A stretch of 64,000 bases of DNA from Massilia sp. 9I. GTDB lineage: Bacteria > Pseudomonadota > Gammaproteobacteria > Burkholderiales > Burkholderiaceae_D. This document shows positions 1 to 10,404 of this stretch, piece after piece (position 1 is the first letter of the stretch; every line of letters begins with the position of its first letter). Below the pieces are notes generated by a model that saw only the letters and a program-made list of their open reading frames with translations, was not told the origin of the DNA and did no database searches. The translations under genes and the position numbers were made by a program. The DNA is taken from assembly GCF_902506415.1 (NCBI RefSeq), contig NZ_LR733275.1, positions 5,449,515 through 5,513,514 of the forward strand, given 5' to 3'.

Positions 1-157
1 CCTCTGCGTCAGCGTCGCATGCGCGCCACGACTTCTCTTGATAGGTTGACTCATCAATAATCTTGATGGCAGTCATTAGAAATATAAATTGGACTAATTT
101 GCGGCATTGCAGCATCATCCTTCCTGTCTCCTCTATTCTCCTCCAAGGAAATAGATT

Positions 158-189
158 CAGCCCGCTTCCTGGAAGCGGGCTTTTTTTTT
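158..189 (+). terminator. Rho-independent terminator
   Basis: A near-perfect inverted repeat (GCCCGCTTCC at 160-169 and GGAAGCGGGC at 171-180) is followed directly by nine T residues at 181-189. It would stop plus-strand transcription coming from a gene upstream of the window. Bases 1-157 show no convincing gene; they are probably the 3' flank of that upstream gene. Confidence 0.85.
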
Positions 190-291
190 GCCTGTTTGGC
201 TGTTCGGTCCGCGCGCACGGATCACGGGGGCGATGGGACGGCATTTGGTGTAGGATGGCCGCCATGTTTTCGTTCCTACAACAATTTGCCC

Positions 292-1128
292 ATGCCTGAA
301 CACGATCCGCGCACCGTCGCCTCCTATGACTGGTCGGCAAGCAGCCTGGGCGACCCGGCCCGCTGGCCCGTCCCGCTGCGGGTCGCCGCCGACCTACTGC
401 TCAATTCACCGCTGCCCGGCCTGATCGTCTGGGGACGCGAGACGATCCTGGTCTTCAACGAGGCCTACGCCGCCCTGGCGGGAATCGGCTGCGGCCGGGT
501 GCCGGGCGGCTCGGTGCCTTCGGTGCTGCCGCCGCCGCTCGCCGGCGCCGGCGCGGCGCTGCAAGGGGCATGGTCGGGCCAGCCTGGCGTGATCCCGGGC
601 GCCGCGCTGTCCTTCCGCCACCCGGAAGGTCCGCGCGAACACCGCTGCGACCTGCGCCTGACGCCCCTGCAGGACGGCGGCGGCGGTGTCGGCGGCGTGC
701 ACATCCTGCTGGCGCCGCCCGCCGGCCTGCCTGCCTTAGCCGAACCCGACAGCGCGGACAGCGCGCTGCGCATCCTGGTGGTCGAGGACAACCTCGACTC
801 CCAGTACCTGGTGTGCGAGATGCTCAAGGCCTTCGGCCACGAAGCCGACGGCGTGGCGCATCCGGACGACGCCCTCGAACTGCTGGGAAAGCAGCGCTAC
901 CACGTGCTGTTCTCCGACGTCAGCCTGCCCGGCATGTCGGGCGTGGACCTGGCGCGCCGGGCCCTGGGCGACAATCCGGCGCTGAAGGTGATTTTCGCCT
1001 CCGGCTACGGCGATTCGCTGCTGCGCCATCTCGATTTCCCTTATCTGTCGCTCCAGAAGCCCTACGAGCTGGACCAGCTCCAGGACGCCCTGGCCAAGGT
1101 GGCGCGCCTGCCGGCGCCCGCCAGGTGA
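292..1128 (+). CDS. PAS-like / receiver domain protein
   Basis: A 278-residue protein without a kinase or output domain. Residues about 10-145 look like the N-terminal PAS-type sensor region of Massilia-style hybrid kinases (DWSASSLGDPARWP opening). Residues about 155-275 form a CheY-like receiver with acidic pair EDN near the start, phospho-acceptor D209 in FSDVSLPGMSG, and a C-terminal KPY. I chose ATG 292 because the PAS-like similarity starts there; an upstream in-frame ATG at 196 would add an unconserved stretch. No strong ribosome site precedes it. The gene lies just upstream of the MetE-like gene and the hybrid kinase. I infer that it works as a single-domain relay or a sequestering partner for one of the nearby kinases. 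Confidence 0.75.
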   Translation: MPEHDPRTVASYDWSASSLGDPARWPVPLRVAADLLLNSPLPGLIVWGRETILVFNEAYAALAGIGCGRVPGGSVPSVLPPPLAGAGAALQGAWSGQPGVIPGAALSFRHPEGPREHRCDLRLTPLQDGGGGVGGVHILLAPPAGLPALAEPDSADSALRILVVEDNLDSQYLVCEMLKAFGHEADGVAHPDDALELLGKQRYHVLFSDVSLPGMSGVDLARRALGDNPALKVIFASGYGDSLLRHLDFPYLSLQKPYELDQLQDALAKVARLPAPAR

Positions 1129-1228
1129 GGCTGGTGCCCCTGTGCCGCTGCGCTTCGGCTGGGCTACAATGGGCCGTACCGGGCCGGGCGCCGTCACGCG
1201 CCTGCGGCCCGCATCCACGCCAGCGACG

Positions 1229-2290
1229 ATGATTCCGACCGAACCGATCGGCAGCATTCCCCGTCCGCCCGAGCTGGTCGCCGCGATTCGCGGCGGCGCC
1301 GGGCCGGCCGAACTCGCGCCTCTGCTCGAGCAGGCGGTGCGCGCCACCGTGGCCGCCTTCGAGGCCACCGGAGCGCCGGTCATCAGCGACGGCGAACAGG
1401 CCAAGCTGGAAAACTTCTGGTCCTACCCGGTGCACGGGGCCCCGAATACCGCGCCGGACGGCTTTCGCATTCCGCTGCTCGATAGTGAGGGCGGCGCGCG
1501 CCACCGCATGCCGCGCCTGACCCACGGTCCGTTCCGCTACGGCTGCTACGCCGACCAGTACCTGCGCGCGGCGCGGCGCCACGCGACCCAGCCGGTCAAG
1601 CAAGCCATCATCTCGCCGTCGGCGCTGTCGCTGCTCTATCCGCCCGACGGCCTGCCGGACTATCCGCGCGAGCAGTTCCTGGAAGACCTCGTGCGTGAAC
1701 ACGAGACCGAAATCCGGCGCTGCCTGGAAGCCGGTGCGCACAAGGTGCAAGTCGATTTCGCCGAAGGCCCGCTGGCGATGCGGCTCGATCCGAGCGGCGC
1801 CCTGCTGGCCAGCTTCGTCCACCTGAACAACATGGCCCTGAGTCGTTTCTCCGACGCGGAACGCAGCCTGATCGGCCTGCACGTCTCCGCGGCCGGGATC
1901 TCCGCGCCCGGCGGCAGCGTCGACTACGCCGAGCTGCTGCCGGCCCTGTTCGAGATCCGCGCCGGCAGCTTCTATATCGCGCTGGCCGGCCAGCCGGAGC
2001 CCGAGCGGGTGCTGCGCATCGCGCGCGACTATGCGCGCCCCTATCAGCGGGTGTTCGTCGGCGTCACCGATCCGGCCAACCCGGCGGTCGAAAGCGCGCA
2101 GCAGGTGCGCGACCGCGTGCTGCTGGCGGCGAGCTACCTGGGCCCGCAGCGCCTCGGCACCACCGACGACGCCGGCTTCGCGCCCTTCTTCGACGACGCC
2201 GGCGTGGGCCGCGCCACCGCCTTTGCCAAGGTGCGCGCGCGGGTCGAAGGCACGCGCCTGGCTGCCGTACTCCTGGAAGGGGCCGCATGA
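1229..2290 (+). CDS. MetE-like (B12-independent methionine synthase fold) protein, zinc ligands missing
   Basis: A 353-residue TIM-barrel protein of the UROD/MetE C-terminal-like superfamily, usually annotated as 5-methyltetrahydropteroyltriglutamate-homocysteine methyltransferase. The start MIPTEPIGSIPRP and the segment VISDGEQAKLENFWSY are typical of the short, single-domain family. In the relatives I know, zinc is held by Cys residues in an H-T-C motif and a D-D-C-G-F motif. Here these read H218-V-S220 and D-D-A315-G-F, so both Cys ligands are absent. The classical methyl transfer to a zinc thiolate is therefore doubtful, and the substrate is unknown. The stop codon overlaps the start of the downstream hybrid kinase by 4 bases (ATGA), so the two are translationally coupled and may work in one signalling or metabolic context. 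Confidence 0.75.
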   Translation: MIPTEPIGSIPRPPELVAAIRGGAGPAELAPLLEQAVRATVAAFEATGAPVISDGEQAKLENFWSYPVHGAPNTAPDGFRIPLLDSEGGARHRMPRLTHGPFRYGCYADQYLRAARRHATQPVKQAIISPSALSLLYPPDGLPDYPREQFLEDLVREHETEIRRCLEAGAHKVQVDFAEGPLAMRLDPSGALLASFVHLNNMALSRFSDAERSLIGLHVSAAGISAPGGSVDYAELLPALFEIRAGSFYIALAGQPEPERVLRIARDYARPYQRVFVGVTDPANPAVESAQQVRDRVLLAASYLGPQRLGTTDDAGFAPFFDDAGVGRATAFAKVRARVEGTRLAAVLLEGAA

Positions 2291-5200
2291 GCGACGAGCA
2301 CGAACTCGAGATGATGCGCTCGGCCGCCCTGCGCAACGCCCAGAGCGTGCTGGCTGCGCGCCAGCGCGCCGAGGAAGAATTGATGGCCGCGCAGGACGCC
2401 CTGCGGCGCGCCAGCGAGCGCATGGAAAACATGCTCGAGAGCCTGTCCGACGGTTTCTGCGCGGTCGACCGCGGCTGGCGCATCACCTACATCAATGGGC
2501 GCGCACTCGCCATGATCGCCCCGCTCGACAAGAGCCGCGCGGGGCTCATCGGCAAGAACCTGTGGGACGAGTTCGAGGACCTGCACGGCACCTCGGTGGC
2601 GGCCGACTGCCGCCGCGCGATGGAGCGGCGCGAGACCGTGGTGCGCGACTTTTATTATGTGCGCCTGCAGTGCTGGCTCGAGATGCGCCTGCACCCTTCG
2701 CCCGACGGCCTGACCCTGTACTTCCAGGACATCACCCAACGCAAGCTCGACCAGCAGGCCCTGGTCGAGAACAACAACCGCCTGCAGGTGGCGCTGGCCG
2801 CCGGCCGCCTGGGCGACTGGCGCTGGGACGCCGCGCTCGACCGCGTGATCCTGGGACCGCGCGCGGCCGGCATCCTGGGCCTGCCGGCCGAGGCCCCGCT
2901 GCCCTGGCCGCAGCTGCGCCTGCGCCTGCCCCGGGAACACCGGATCCAGGTACGGCGCGCCGTGCTCAAGGCCTTCAAGGCGCGCGCCGACCTGAACGTC
3001 GAATGCCGGGTCGAGACCGGCGGCGACGACAACACCGCGGCGCGCTGGGTGGCCCTGGTCGGGCGTCCCGACTACGCCGAACGCAAGGGCCAGGAAACCC
3101 TGGTCGGCATGACCGGCGTGGTGCAGGACATCAGCGGCCGCAAGACCGCCGAAGACAGCCTGCGCCAGAGCGAGGAACTGCTGCGCGCGCTGGCCAACAC
3201 GATCCCGCAGCTGGCCTGGATGGCCGGCACCGACGGCGCCATCGTCTGGTTCAACGACCGCTGGTACGCCTACACCGGCAGCACGCCGGAAAACAGCGTC
3301 GGCTGGGGCTGGAAAGACATGATCGAACCGGGCGTGCTGGGCGCCGTGATGGCGCGCTGGAATGCGACCGTCCTGGCGGGCGCCCCGTTCGAGATGGAAT
3401 TCCCGCTGCGCGGCGCCGACGGCAGCTATCGCTGGTTCCTGACCCGCGTCAGCGCGGTGCGCGACCCGGAAGGCAACGTGGTGCGCTGGTTCGGCACCAA
3501 CACCGACGTCGACCAGGTCAAGCGCGCCGAGCAGGCCCTGCGCGAGGAATCGCATGTGCTCGAACTGCTCAACAATACCGGCAGCGTACTGGCCTCGACC
3601 CGTGAGCTGCCCGCCCTGCTGCGCGCCGCCACCGAAGCGGCGGCGGGCGTGAGCGGCGCGCGCCATGCCGCCTTCATCCACTATGGCGAAGACGGCGACG
3701 GCACCCTGTTCTCGCTGTCGGCGCAGGCCGGCGGCAGCGCCGACTTCGAGCGCCTGGACGAGGCGCGCACCAGCACCCTGTTCCCGCCCGCCCTGCGCAG
3801 CCAGGACGTGGTGCGGATCGCGGACCTGCAGCGCGACGCAGGCGATGCGAACGGCGCCTGGCAATTCGGCGGCGCCGCGCTGCGCAGCTACATGGCGGTG
3901 CCGGTGGCGGCCCGTTCCGGCGAGCTGCTCGGCACCATGTTCTTCGGCCACCCGGAGCCCGACATCTTCAGCGAACGCAGCGAGCGCATCGTGCGCGGCA
4001 TCGCCGCCCAGGCTGCGATCGCGGTCGACAACACGCGCCTGTACGAAGCCACCCGCCGCGCCGCCGAAGAGCGCAAGCTGCTGCTGGAGAACGAACGCGC
4101 GGCGCGCGCCGAAGCCGAGCGCAGCAGCCAGATGAAGGACGAATTCCTGGCCACGCTGTCGCACGAACTGCGCACGCCGCTGTCGGCCATCCTCGGCTGG
4201 TCGCAGGTGCTGCGGCGCGGCAGCCGCGACGGCGCCGACCTGCAGCGCGGCCTGCAGACCATCGAACGCAACGCACGCGCCCAGGCCCAGCTGATCGAAG
4301 ACCTGCTCGACATGAGCCGCATCACCTCCGGCAAGGTGCTGCTCGATATGCAGGTGATCTCTCCCACCTCCTTCATCGACGCCGCCATCGAGACCGTCCG
4401 GCCGGCGGCGGACGCCAAGCACATCACCATCGAGAAGCGCTACACGGCGCCGGGCGCGCTGGTGGCCGGCGACACCGGCCGCCTGCAGCAGGTGGTGTGG
4501 AACCTGCTGTCGAACGCGATCAAGTTCACGCCGCGCGACGGCACCGTGGTGGTCGAGCTCAGCGAGTGCGAAGCCGAGGGCGGGAAGGTGGTCGCGGTCA
4601 CGGTCCACGACAACGGCGCCGGCATCCGTCCCGAGTTCATCACCCACGTGTTCGAACGCTTCCGCCAGGAGGACGCTTCGATGACGCGCCGCCACGGCGG
4701 CCTGGGCCTGGGCCTGTCGATCGTCAAGCACCTGGTCGAGCAGCACGGCGGCACGGTGCGCGCCGAGAGTCCCGGCGAAGGCCTGGGCGCGAGCTTCACC
4801 ATCGAACTGCCGCGCGCCGAGGCGCCGGCCGCCGGCGGCCGCGCCGGCAACGCGATGGCGGCGCCTTCTCAGGCGCCTGAAGCGCTGGAGGCCGCGGCGC
4901 ACGACCTGGCCGGGCTGACGGTGCTGGTGGTCGACGATGCGCGCGACGGCCGCGAGCTGATTGCGCGTATCCTCACCGATTGCCACGCGCGCGTGCGCAT
5001 CGCGGCCAGCGCGCGCGAAGCCTTCGAGGCCCTGCGCGCGGACCGGCCGGATGTCCTGATCAGCGACCTGGGCATGCCCGAGGTCGACGGCTTCGAACTG
5101 ATCGGCTGGGTGCGCGCCCTGCCGGTCGAGGCGGGCGGCCAGTTGCCGGCCATCGCCCTGACCGCCTTCGCCCGTCCGGAAGACCGGCTGAAGGCGCTGG

Positions 5201-5325
5201 AAGCCGGTTTTTCGACCCATATTTCGAAGCCGGTGGAGCCGGGAGAATTGATTGCGGCGATCGCTTCGGTGGCCGCGCCACCTGCACAAATGAGGACTGG
5301 CGACAGCCGCGGGCTTGGCCGATAA
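2287..5325 (+). CDS. PAS/GAF hybrid sensor histidine kinase with receiver
   Basis: A 1012-residue cytoplasmic hybrid kinase with no membrane segment. Order: N-terminal coiled coil (about 1-45), three PAS domains (about 45-160, 165-280, 290-410), GAF domain (about 430-580), second coiled coil, HisKA with phospho-acceptor H626 in SHELRTPLSAI, HATPase (N box NLLSNAIKF, G boxes DNGAGI and GLGLGLSIV), and a C-terminal receiver with D927 in ISDLGMPEVDG. The start overlaps the MetE-like stop. PAS and GAF domains suggest sensing of a small cytoplasmic ligand or redox state; nothing in the sequence identifies it. Phosphate may move to the attached receiver or to the PAS-receiver protein upstream. Confidence 0.93.
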   Translation: MSDEHELEMMRSAALRNAQSVLAARQRAEEELMAAQDALRRASERMENMLESLSDGFCAVDRGWRITYINGRALAMIAPLDKSRAGLIGKNLWDEFEDLHGTSVAADCRRAMERRETVVRDFYYVRLQCWLEMRLHPSPDGLTLYFQDITQRKLDQQALVENNNRLQVALAAGRLGDWRWDAALDRVILGPRAAGILGLPAEAPLPWPQLRLRLPREHRIQVRRAVLKAFKARADLNVECRVETGGDDNTAARWVALVGRPDYAERKGQETLVGMTGVVQDISGRKTAEDSLRQSEELLRALANTIPQLAWMAGTDGAIVWFNDRWYAYTGSTPENSVGWGWKDMIEPGVLGAVMARWNATVLAGAPFEMEFPLRGADGSYRWFLTRVSAVRDPEGNVVRWFGTNTDVDQVKRAEQALREESHVLELLNNTGSVLASTRELPALLRAATEAAAGVSGARHAAFIHYGEDGDGTLFSLSAQAGGSADFERLDEARTSTLFPPALRSQDVVRIADLQRDAGDANGAWQFGGAALRSYMAVPVAARSGELLGTMFFGHPEPDIFSERSERIVRGIAAQAAIAVDNTRLYEATRRAAEERKLLLENERAARAEAERSSQMKDEFLATLSHELRTPLSAILGWSQVLRRGSRDGADLQRGLQTIERNARAQAQLIEDLLDMSRITSGKVLLDMQVISPTSFIDAAIETVRPAADAKHITIEKRYTAPGALVAGDTGRLQQVVWNLLSNAIKFTPRDGTVVVELSECEAEGGKVVAVTVHDNGAGIRPEFITHVFERFRQEDASMTRRHGGLGLGLSIVKHLVEQHGGTVRAESPGEGLGASFTIELPRAEAPAAGGRAGNAMAAPSQAPEALEAAAHDLAGLTVLVVDDARDGRELIARILTDCHARVRIAASAREAFEALRADRPDVLISDLGMPEVDGFELIGWVRALPVEAGGQLPAIALTAFARPEDRLKALEAGFSTHISKPVEPGELIAAIASVAAPPAQMRTGDSRGLGR

Positions 5326-5455
5326 TGATCCTACCCGGACACGCGGCGCTGTCCTACAAGAAATTTTCTGAGCTTTGTTAGACTATGAAGAGATGGGATG
5401 TTCCCATTCCAAAAGGAAATGGAACACGGTCCCGACAGCATAGAAGAGAACGAGT

Positions 5456-6457
5456 ATGCCGAGCAGACAAGACATTTTGAACGCGAAGATCCTGGTGGTG
5501 GACGACTCGCCCGACAATATCGAACTGATGGAAGAGATATTGCGCGAGGAAGGCTACACCTGCGTCAGTTCGACGATGCTGCCGGAACAGGTGTGCCCGC
5601 TGCACCGCGAGCACAACTATGACCTCATCCTGCTCGACCTGCAGATGCCGGGCCTGAACGGTTTCCAGGTCATGAAGGGGCTGAAGGAAATCGAACAGGG
5701 CGGCTACCTGCCGGTGCTGGCCCTGACCGCCCAGCCAAGCTTCAAGATCGCCGCGCTGGAAGCGGGCGCGCGCGACTTCATCAGCAAGCCCTTCGACCTG
5801 CTGGAAGTGCACAAGCGCATCCACAACATGCTGGAAGTGCGCCTGCTCTACAAGGAACTGGCGCAGTATTCGCGCGCGCAGCAGGAACTGGCGCTGCACG
5901 ACGCCCTCACCGGCCTGCCCAACCGCCGCCTGCTGGAAGACCGCATCGAGACCGCCCTGCAGCACGCCAACCGCAGCCATTCCAAGGCCGCAGTCATGTA
6001 CCTCGACCTGGATGGCTTCAAGGCCATCAACGACACCTACGGCCATGCCTACGGCGACGACATCCTGAAGATGGTGTCGCAGCGCCTGCTGGCCACCTCG
6101 CGCAAGGAAGACACGGTGGCGCGCCTCGGCGGCGACGAATTCATGGTAGTGCTGGCGGATATCCACACGCTGGCCGACGCCCAGGGACCGGCCGCCAAGC
6201 TGGTCGAGGCGATTTCGGAACCCTACTTCATCAACGACCTCACCTTGCGCCTGTCGACCTCGATCGGCATCAGCATCTACCCGGACGACGCCGAAACGGT
6301 GGATGCCCTGATCAACATCGCCGACTACGCCCTGTACGAAGCCAAGCGCTCCGGCAAGAACCGCTTCTGCTCGCCGGCTGCCAACCGCCAGGCCCCGGCC
6401 AAGGTGTCGGCCACGCCGGCGCCCGCAGCGGTGGAGATGGCGGCGCCGCATCGCTGA
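5456..6457 (+). CDS. Receiver-GGDEF diguanylate cyclase
   Basis: A 333-residue response regulator that should make cyclic di-GMP. Residues 1-125 are a receiver (DDS near the start, phospho-acceptor D61 in LILLDLQMPG, K in ISKPF). Residues about 150-315 are a GGDEF domain with intact signature G225-GDEF-229. The RxxD inhibitory site (R216-KE-D219) lies exactly five residues upstream, so product inhibition is expected. The C-terminal tail is Ala/Pro rich. It lies downstream of the hybrid kinase, which is a plausible phosphate donor, although a 130-base gap and a possible own promoter separate them. A strong terminator follows at 6482. Confidence 0.93.
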   Translation: MPSRQDILNAKILVVDDSPDNIELMEEILREEGYTCVSSTMLPEQVCPLHREHNYDLILLDLQMPGLNGFQVMKGLKEIEQGGYLPVLALTAQPSFKIAALEAGARDFISKPFDLLEVHKRIHNMLEVRLLYKELAQYSRAQQELALHDALTGLPNRRLLEDRIETALQHANRSHSKAAVMYLDLDGFKAINDTYGHAYGDDILKMVSQRLLATSRKEDTVARLGGDEFMVVLADIHTLADAQGPAAKLVEAISEPYFINDLTLRLSTSIGISIYPDDAETVDALINIADYALYEAKRSGKNRFCSPAANRQAPAKVSATPAPAAVEMAAPHR

Positions 6458-6481
6458 GCGCTGTTTCACCGGTCTCAAGGC

Positions 6482-6515
6482 AAAGGGGCTCCCGCATTCG
6501 CGGGAGCCCCTTTTT
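6482..6515. terminator. Bidirectional intrinsic terminator
   Basis: An 11-bp perfect stem (GGGGCTCCCGC at 6485-6495, GCGGGAGCCCC at 6500-6510) closes an ATTC loop. T5 follows on the right and an A-run lies on the left, so it can end the diguanylate cyclase transcript and probably opposing transcription as well. Confidence 0.9.
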
Positions 6516-6548
6516 CGTCGTGCTTCGTTCATACGCGATTACGGCATG

Positions 6549-6586
6549 AAAAAAGGGCCACCGGCAGCTTGCGCCACCGGTGGCCC
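6549..6586 (-). terminator. Intrinsic terminator of the minus-strand HhH gene
   Basis: Inverted repeat GGGCCACCGG (6555-6564) and CCGGTGGCCC (6577-6586). On the minus strand a run of six U (A-run at 6549-6554) follows directly. It ends the convergent minus-strand gene at 6609-7055. Confidence 0.85.
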
Positions 6587-6608
6587 CTCCGGGCTTCAGA
6601 ACCGCCGC

Positions 6609-7055
6609 TCAGCGGTTCCCGCCTTCGTCCTTCTGCATGTAGCGGGTCGGTTCCGCCGAGCGCAACACTTCCTTGTTGTGCTCTTCGATCGCCTGGGCAT
6701 GCTGGTGATCGCGGCTGGCGTCGACCTTGTCCGGCGCCACTTCGATGCGCGTGATGCTGGACTGGACCGAGACCGGGTCGCTGGCCGGGAAAGTCATCTC
6801 GACGGCGTCGTCCATCAAGGCTTCTTCGGCCCGTTCCTTGCTGGATGCCCCTTCGCAGCTCGACAGCGCCTTGATGGCGGTGGCATAGCCGACGATCTGC
6901 ATGTTGGCGAGATCGCCAATCGTGTGCACGCCAGCGGCGGCAAACGCGCTGGCTTGTTGTTCGTTGACACCACAAAGGGCGGTCAGCGGAGAATTGACGA
7001 GCTCAATGAGCGTTTTCCCGCGATAATCCTGATTTACGATAGAGTCGATATTCAT
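6609..7055 (-). CDS. Small helix-hairpin-helix-like hypothetical protein
   Basis: A 148-residue acidic, soluble protein of unknown function. Residues about 20-65 (LTALCGVNEQ, AAGVHTIGDLANM) resemble a helix-hairpin-helix or DUF4332-type helical motif. The middle has DAVEMTFPASDPVS, a segment I recall from small stress-associated proteins of proteobacteria, and the C-terminus is a charged helix. I chose the ATG at 7055 because AAAGGA lies at proper spacing before it; an in-frame ATG 15 bases upstream (7070) would put that site inside the gene. It is monocistronic and ends at the terminator 6549-6586. The 262-base gap up to the next gene shows no clear promoter on either strand. Confidence 0.7.
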   Translation of the reverse strand: MNIDSIVNQDYRGKTLIELVNSPLTALCGVNEQQASAFAAAGVHTIGDLANMQIVGYATAIKALSSCEGASSKERAEEALMDDAVEMTFPASDPVSVQSSITRIEVAPDKVDASRDHQHAQAIEEHNKEVLRSAEPTRYMQKDEGGNR

Positions 7056-7317
7056 TGTGTGTCCTTTCATGTAGGCAGCCCCGTCCTCGATGCGATACGG
7101 TTGAACTGGACGGTTTTCACTATCGCACACCCGTCTCGCCCTGTATGTGCGGCAGCGAACACCTTTGCTGCGCACGATTGAGATTTTGCCTATTTGCACC
7201 TAAATTGCCCGTGATATCATTCTTTGTTATTACAGGCTATTTTCTCCAACGTAACTACAAGCTTTGATATTATCTTTCCTGAGGGAAAACCCTTTTGTGA
7301 AAGTATGATGAACTATC

Positions 7318-8943
<1,626 letters not shown>

Positions 8944-8977
8944 CGGGCCGGCCGCTCCGGCGGCCCGTTGCACTGAT

Positions 8978-9433
8978 TTACTGCAGCTCGGCGGCCCGGG
9001 CTGCCATTTCCTCGCCCAGCGCCTTCAGGTCCAGCTTCAGTTCCTTCATCTTCGGGAACATTTCTTCCTCTTCTTCCTCGACGTGGTGGTCGACCAGTTC
9101 GCCCAGCACCTTCACCTTGGCGTCGTACAGGTCGTCACCCGGGTCCATTTCCTGGATCTGGGCGATCAGGTCCTTTGCCGAAGCGTGCTCGACAACGGCC
9201 TCGTCCACCATGTCTTCGGTTTCCTCGGTGGCTTCACGCACGGCCGGATACAGGATCTCTTCCTCGATGGTGGTGTGCATGATCAGCGCCTGGCAGATTT
9301 CGTCGGCGAGCTTTTTCTTGCTGACCTTGGCGCGGTCGGTCATGTTTTCGAACTTTTCGAACATGGCGTGGACTTCGCGGTGCTGCGCGGTCAGCAGTGT
9401 GATGGCATCCTGCGGTTTGGTTGCGGTCGTCAT
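8978..9433 (-). CDS. Hemerythrin HHE domain protein
   Basis: A 151-residue four-helix-bundle protein. Candidate di-iron ligands are H18/H22, H53 with E57/E58, H83, and H116/H117 with E120/E121, in the usual spacing of the HHE family. Such proteins bind oxygen, nitric oxide or peroxide, or protect iron-sulfur proteins; the exact role cannot be read here. The stretch HHVEEEEEEMF is strikingly acidic. The gene is single, convergent with the receiver-kinase protein and divergent from the small kinase at 9631. A purine-rich GGGGG segment precedes the ATG as a weak ribosome site. Confidence 0.92.
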   Translation of the reverse strand: MTTATKPQDAITLLTAQHREVHAMFEKFENMTDRAKVSKKKLADEICQALIMHTTIEEEILYPAVREATEETEDMVDEAVVEHASAKDLIAQIQEMDPGDDLYDAKVKVLGELVDHHVEEEEEEMFPKMKELKLDLKALGEEMAARAAELQ

Positions 9434-9630
9434 TATTGGTACCCCCGGTTGTTAGTAAAGTGGCATCCGCCACAGGTCAAGCTTCGCCTGAAACCGCCGA
9501 GCCGACTGTACGGCACCGCACGCAGTTTCGCGCCGCTCCGTGGTTACAATGCCTGCTTTCCCACCGCAGCGTGCGCGCCGCAGGAAAGCCAATTGATGTA
9601 TTATTTAGGAAACATTTAACCGAGCCTACG

Positions 9631-10368
9631 ATGACCGAACCGGACCATCCGCAGCCCGGCCCGGCTGCTGTCGCATCTGCAGCGCCGGGCGTGGACCGCA
9701 CCGCTGAACTCACCGAGATGCTGGGCTACCTCGCCGCCTGCTGGGACGAGGAACGCCGCCTGCTGGCGCGCCAGCTCCATGACAGCCTTGGCTCGTCGAT
9801 GACCGCGCTGACCATGCACCTGGCGCTGCTGACCCAGCACATCCCGGCCGACAACCAGGCGATGCGCGACCGCAGCACGCAGATGAAGCAGCTGCTCGCG
9901 AACATCATCGAAACCAACCGCAAGATGCAGCTCGAGCTGTGGAACGACAAGCTCGAGTTCCTGGGCCTGAAGGCCGCGCTGGCCGAACTGGTCCCAGGCT
10001 TTGCCGCCGCCAACGGCATCAAGGCCCGCACCAGCCTGCCCGACGAGGATGGGTCCTACACCCGTACCCAGGGCGTGGTGCTGCTGCGCTGCGTCGAGGA
10101 AGGCCTGCGCAACGTGGCTGCACATGCGCGCGCCACCGAGGTCGACGTCATCCTGGACGACGACGGCGAGCAGGTGATGCTGACGGTACGCGACAACGGC
10201 ACTGGGTTCCCGAAGGACGACAAGGTGCTGGAATCGACCAGCTGCCACGGCCTGCGCCTGCTGCGCGAGCGGGCCCGCTTCCTGGGCGGAAGCTTGCAGC
10301 TGGGCGCCGGCGAGACTGGCGGCGCCGTGCTGCGCATGACCTTGCCGAAGCAGGCTCCGACCGTCTGA
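9631..10368 (+). CDS. NarX/DegS-type sensor kinase without sensor domain
   Basis: A 245-residue HisKA_3 histidine kinase. Residues about 40-105 carry the dimerisation/phospho-acceptor segment with H50 in RQLHDSLGSS; residues about 145-240 form the HATPase domain (VEEGLRNVAAHA, DNGTGF, GLRLLRERA). There is no membrane segment and no recognisable input domain, only about 30 N-terminal residues, so the signal must come through a partner. No LuxR-type response regulator lies next to it, so it is an orphan within this window. I chose ATG 9631 because the upstream frame shows no conserved sequence; the ribosome site is weak. A REP-like hairpin follows at 10374. Confidence 0.85.
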   Translation: MTEPDHPQPGPAAVASAAPGVDRTAELTEMLGYLAACWDEERRLLARQLHDSLGSSMTALTMHLALLTQHIPADNQAMRDRSTQMKQLLANIIETNRKMQLELWNDKLEFLGLKAALAELVPGFAAANGIKARTSLPDEDGSYTRTQGVVLLRCVEEGLRNVAAHARATEVDVILDDDGEQVMLTVRDNGTGFPKDDKVLESTSCHGLRLLRERARFLGGSLQLGAGETGGAVLRMTLPKQAPTV

Positions 10369-10370
10369 AC

Positions 10371-10400
10371 GTAGGGTGGGCGGCTAGGCCGCCCACCGTA
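10371..10400. repeat. REP-like hairpin
   Basis: A 10-bp perfect stem (GGTGGGCGGC at 10375-10384, GCCGCCCACC at 10388-10397) with a TAG loop, preceded by GTAG. It belongs to the same family as the inverted pair at 25123-25233 (shared GTAGGGTGGGC arm). It lies between the convergent kinase and NADH dehydrogenase genes and may also end transcripts. Confidence 0.7.
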
Positions 10401-10404
10401 AGGA

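Noticed and set aside
196..291. N-terminal extension of the PAS-receiver protein to ATG 196
   Set aside because: The extension starts just after the terminator T-run, is Arg/Gly/Asp mixed and lacks domain similarity; similarity begins at ATG 292.
2134..5289. Very long open frame on the minus strand opposite the hybrid kinase
   Set aside because: It mirrors the plus-strand gene codon for codon in high-GC DNA and has a low-complexity Arg/Gly/Ala/His composition; the plus-strand frame has full kinase motifs.
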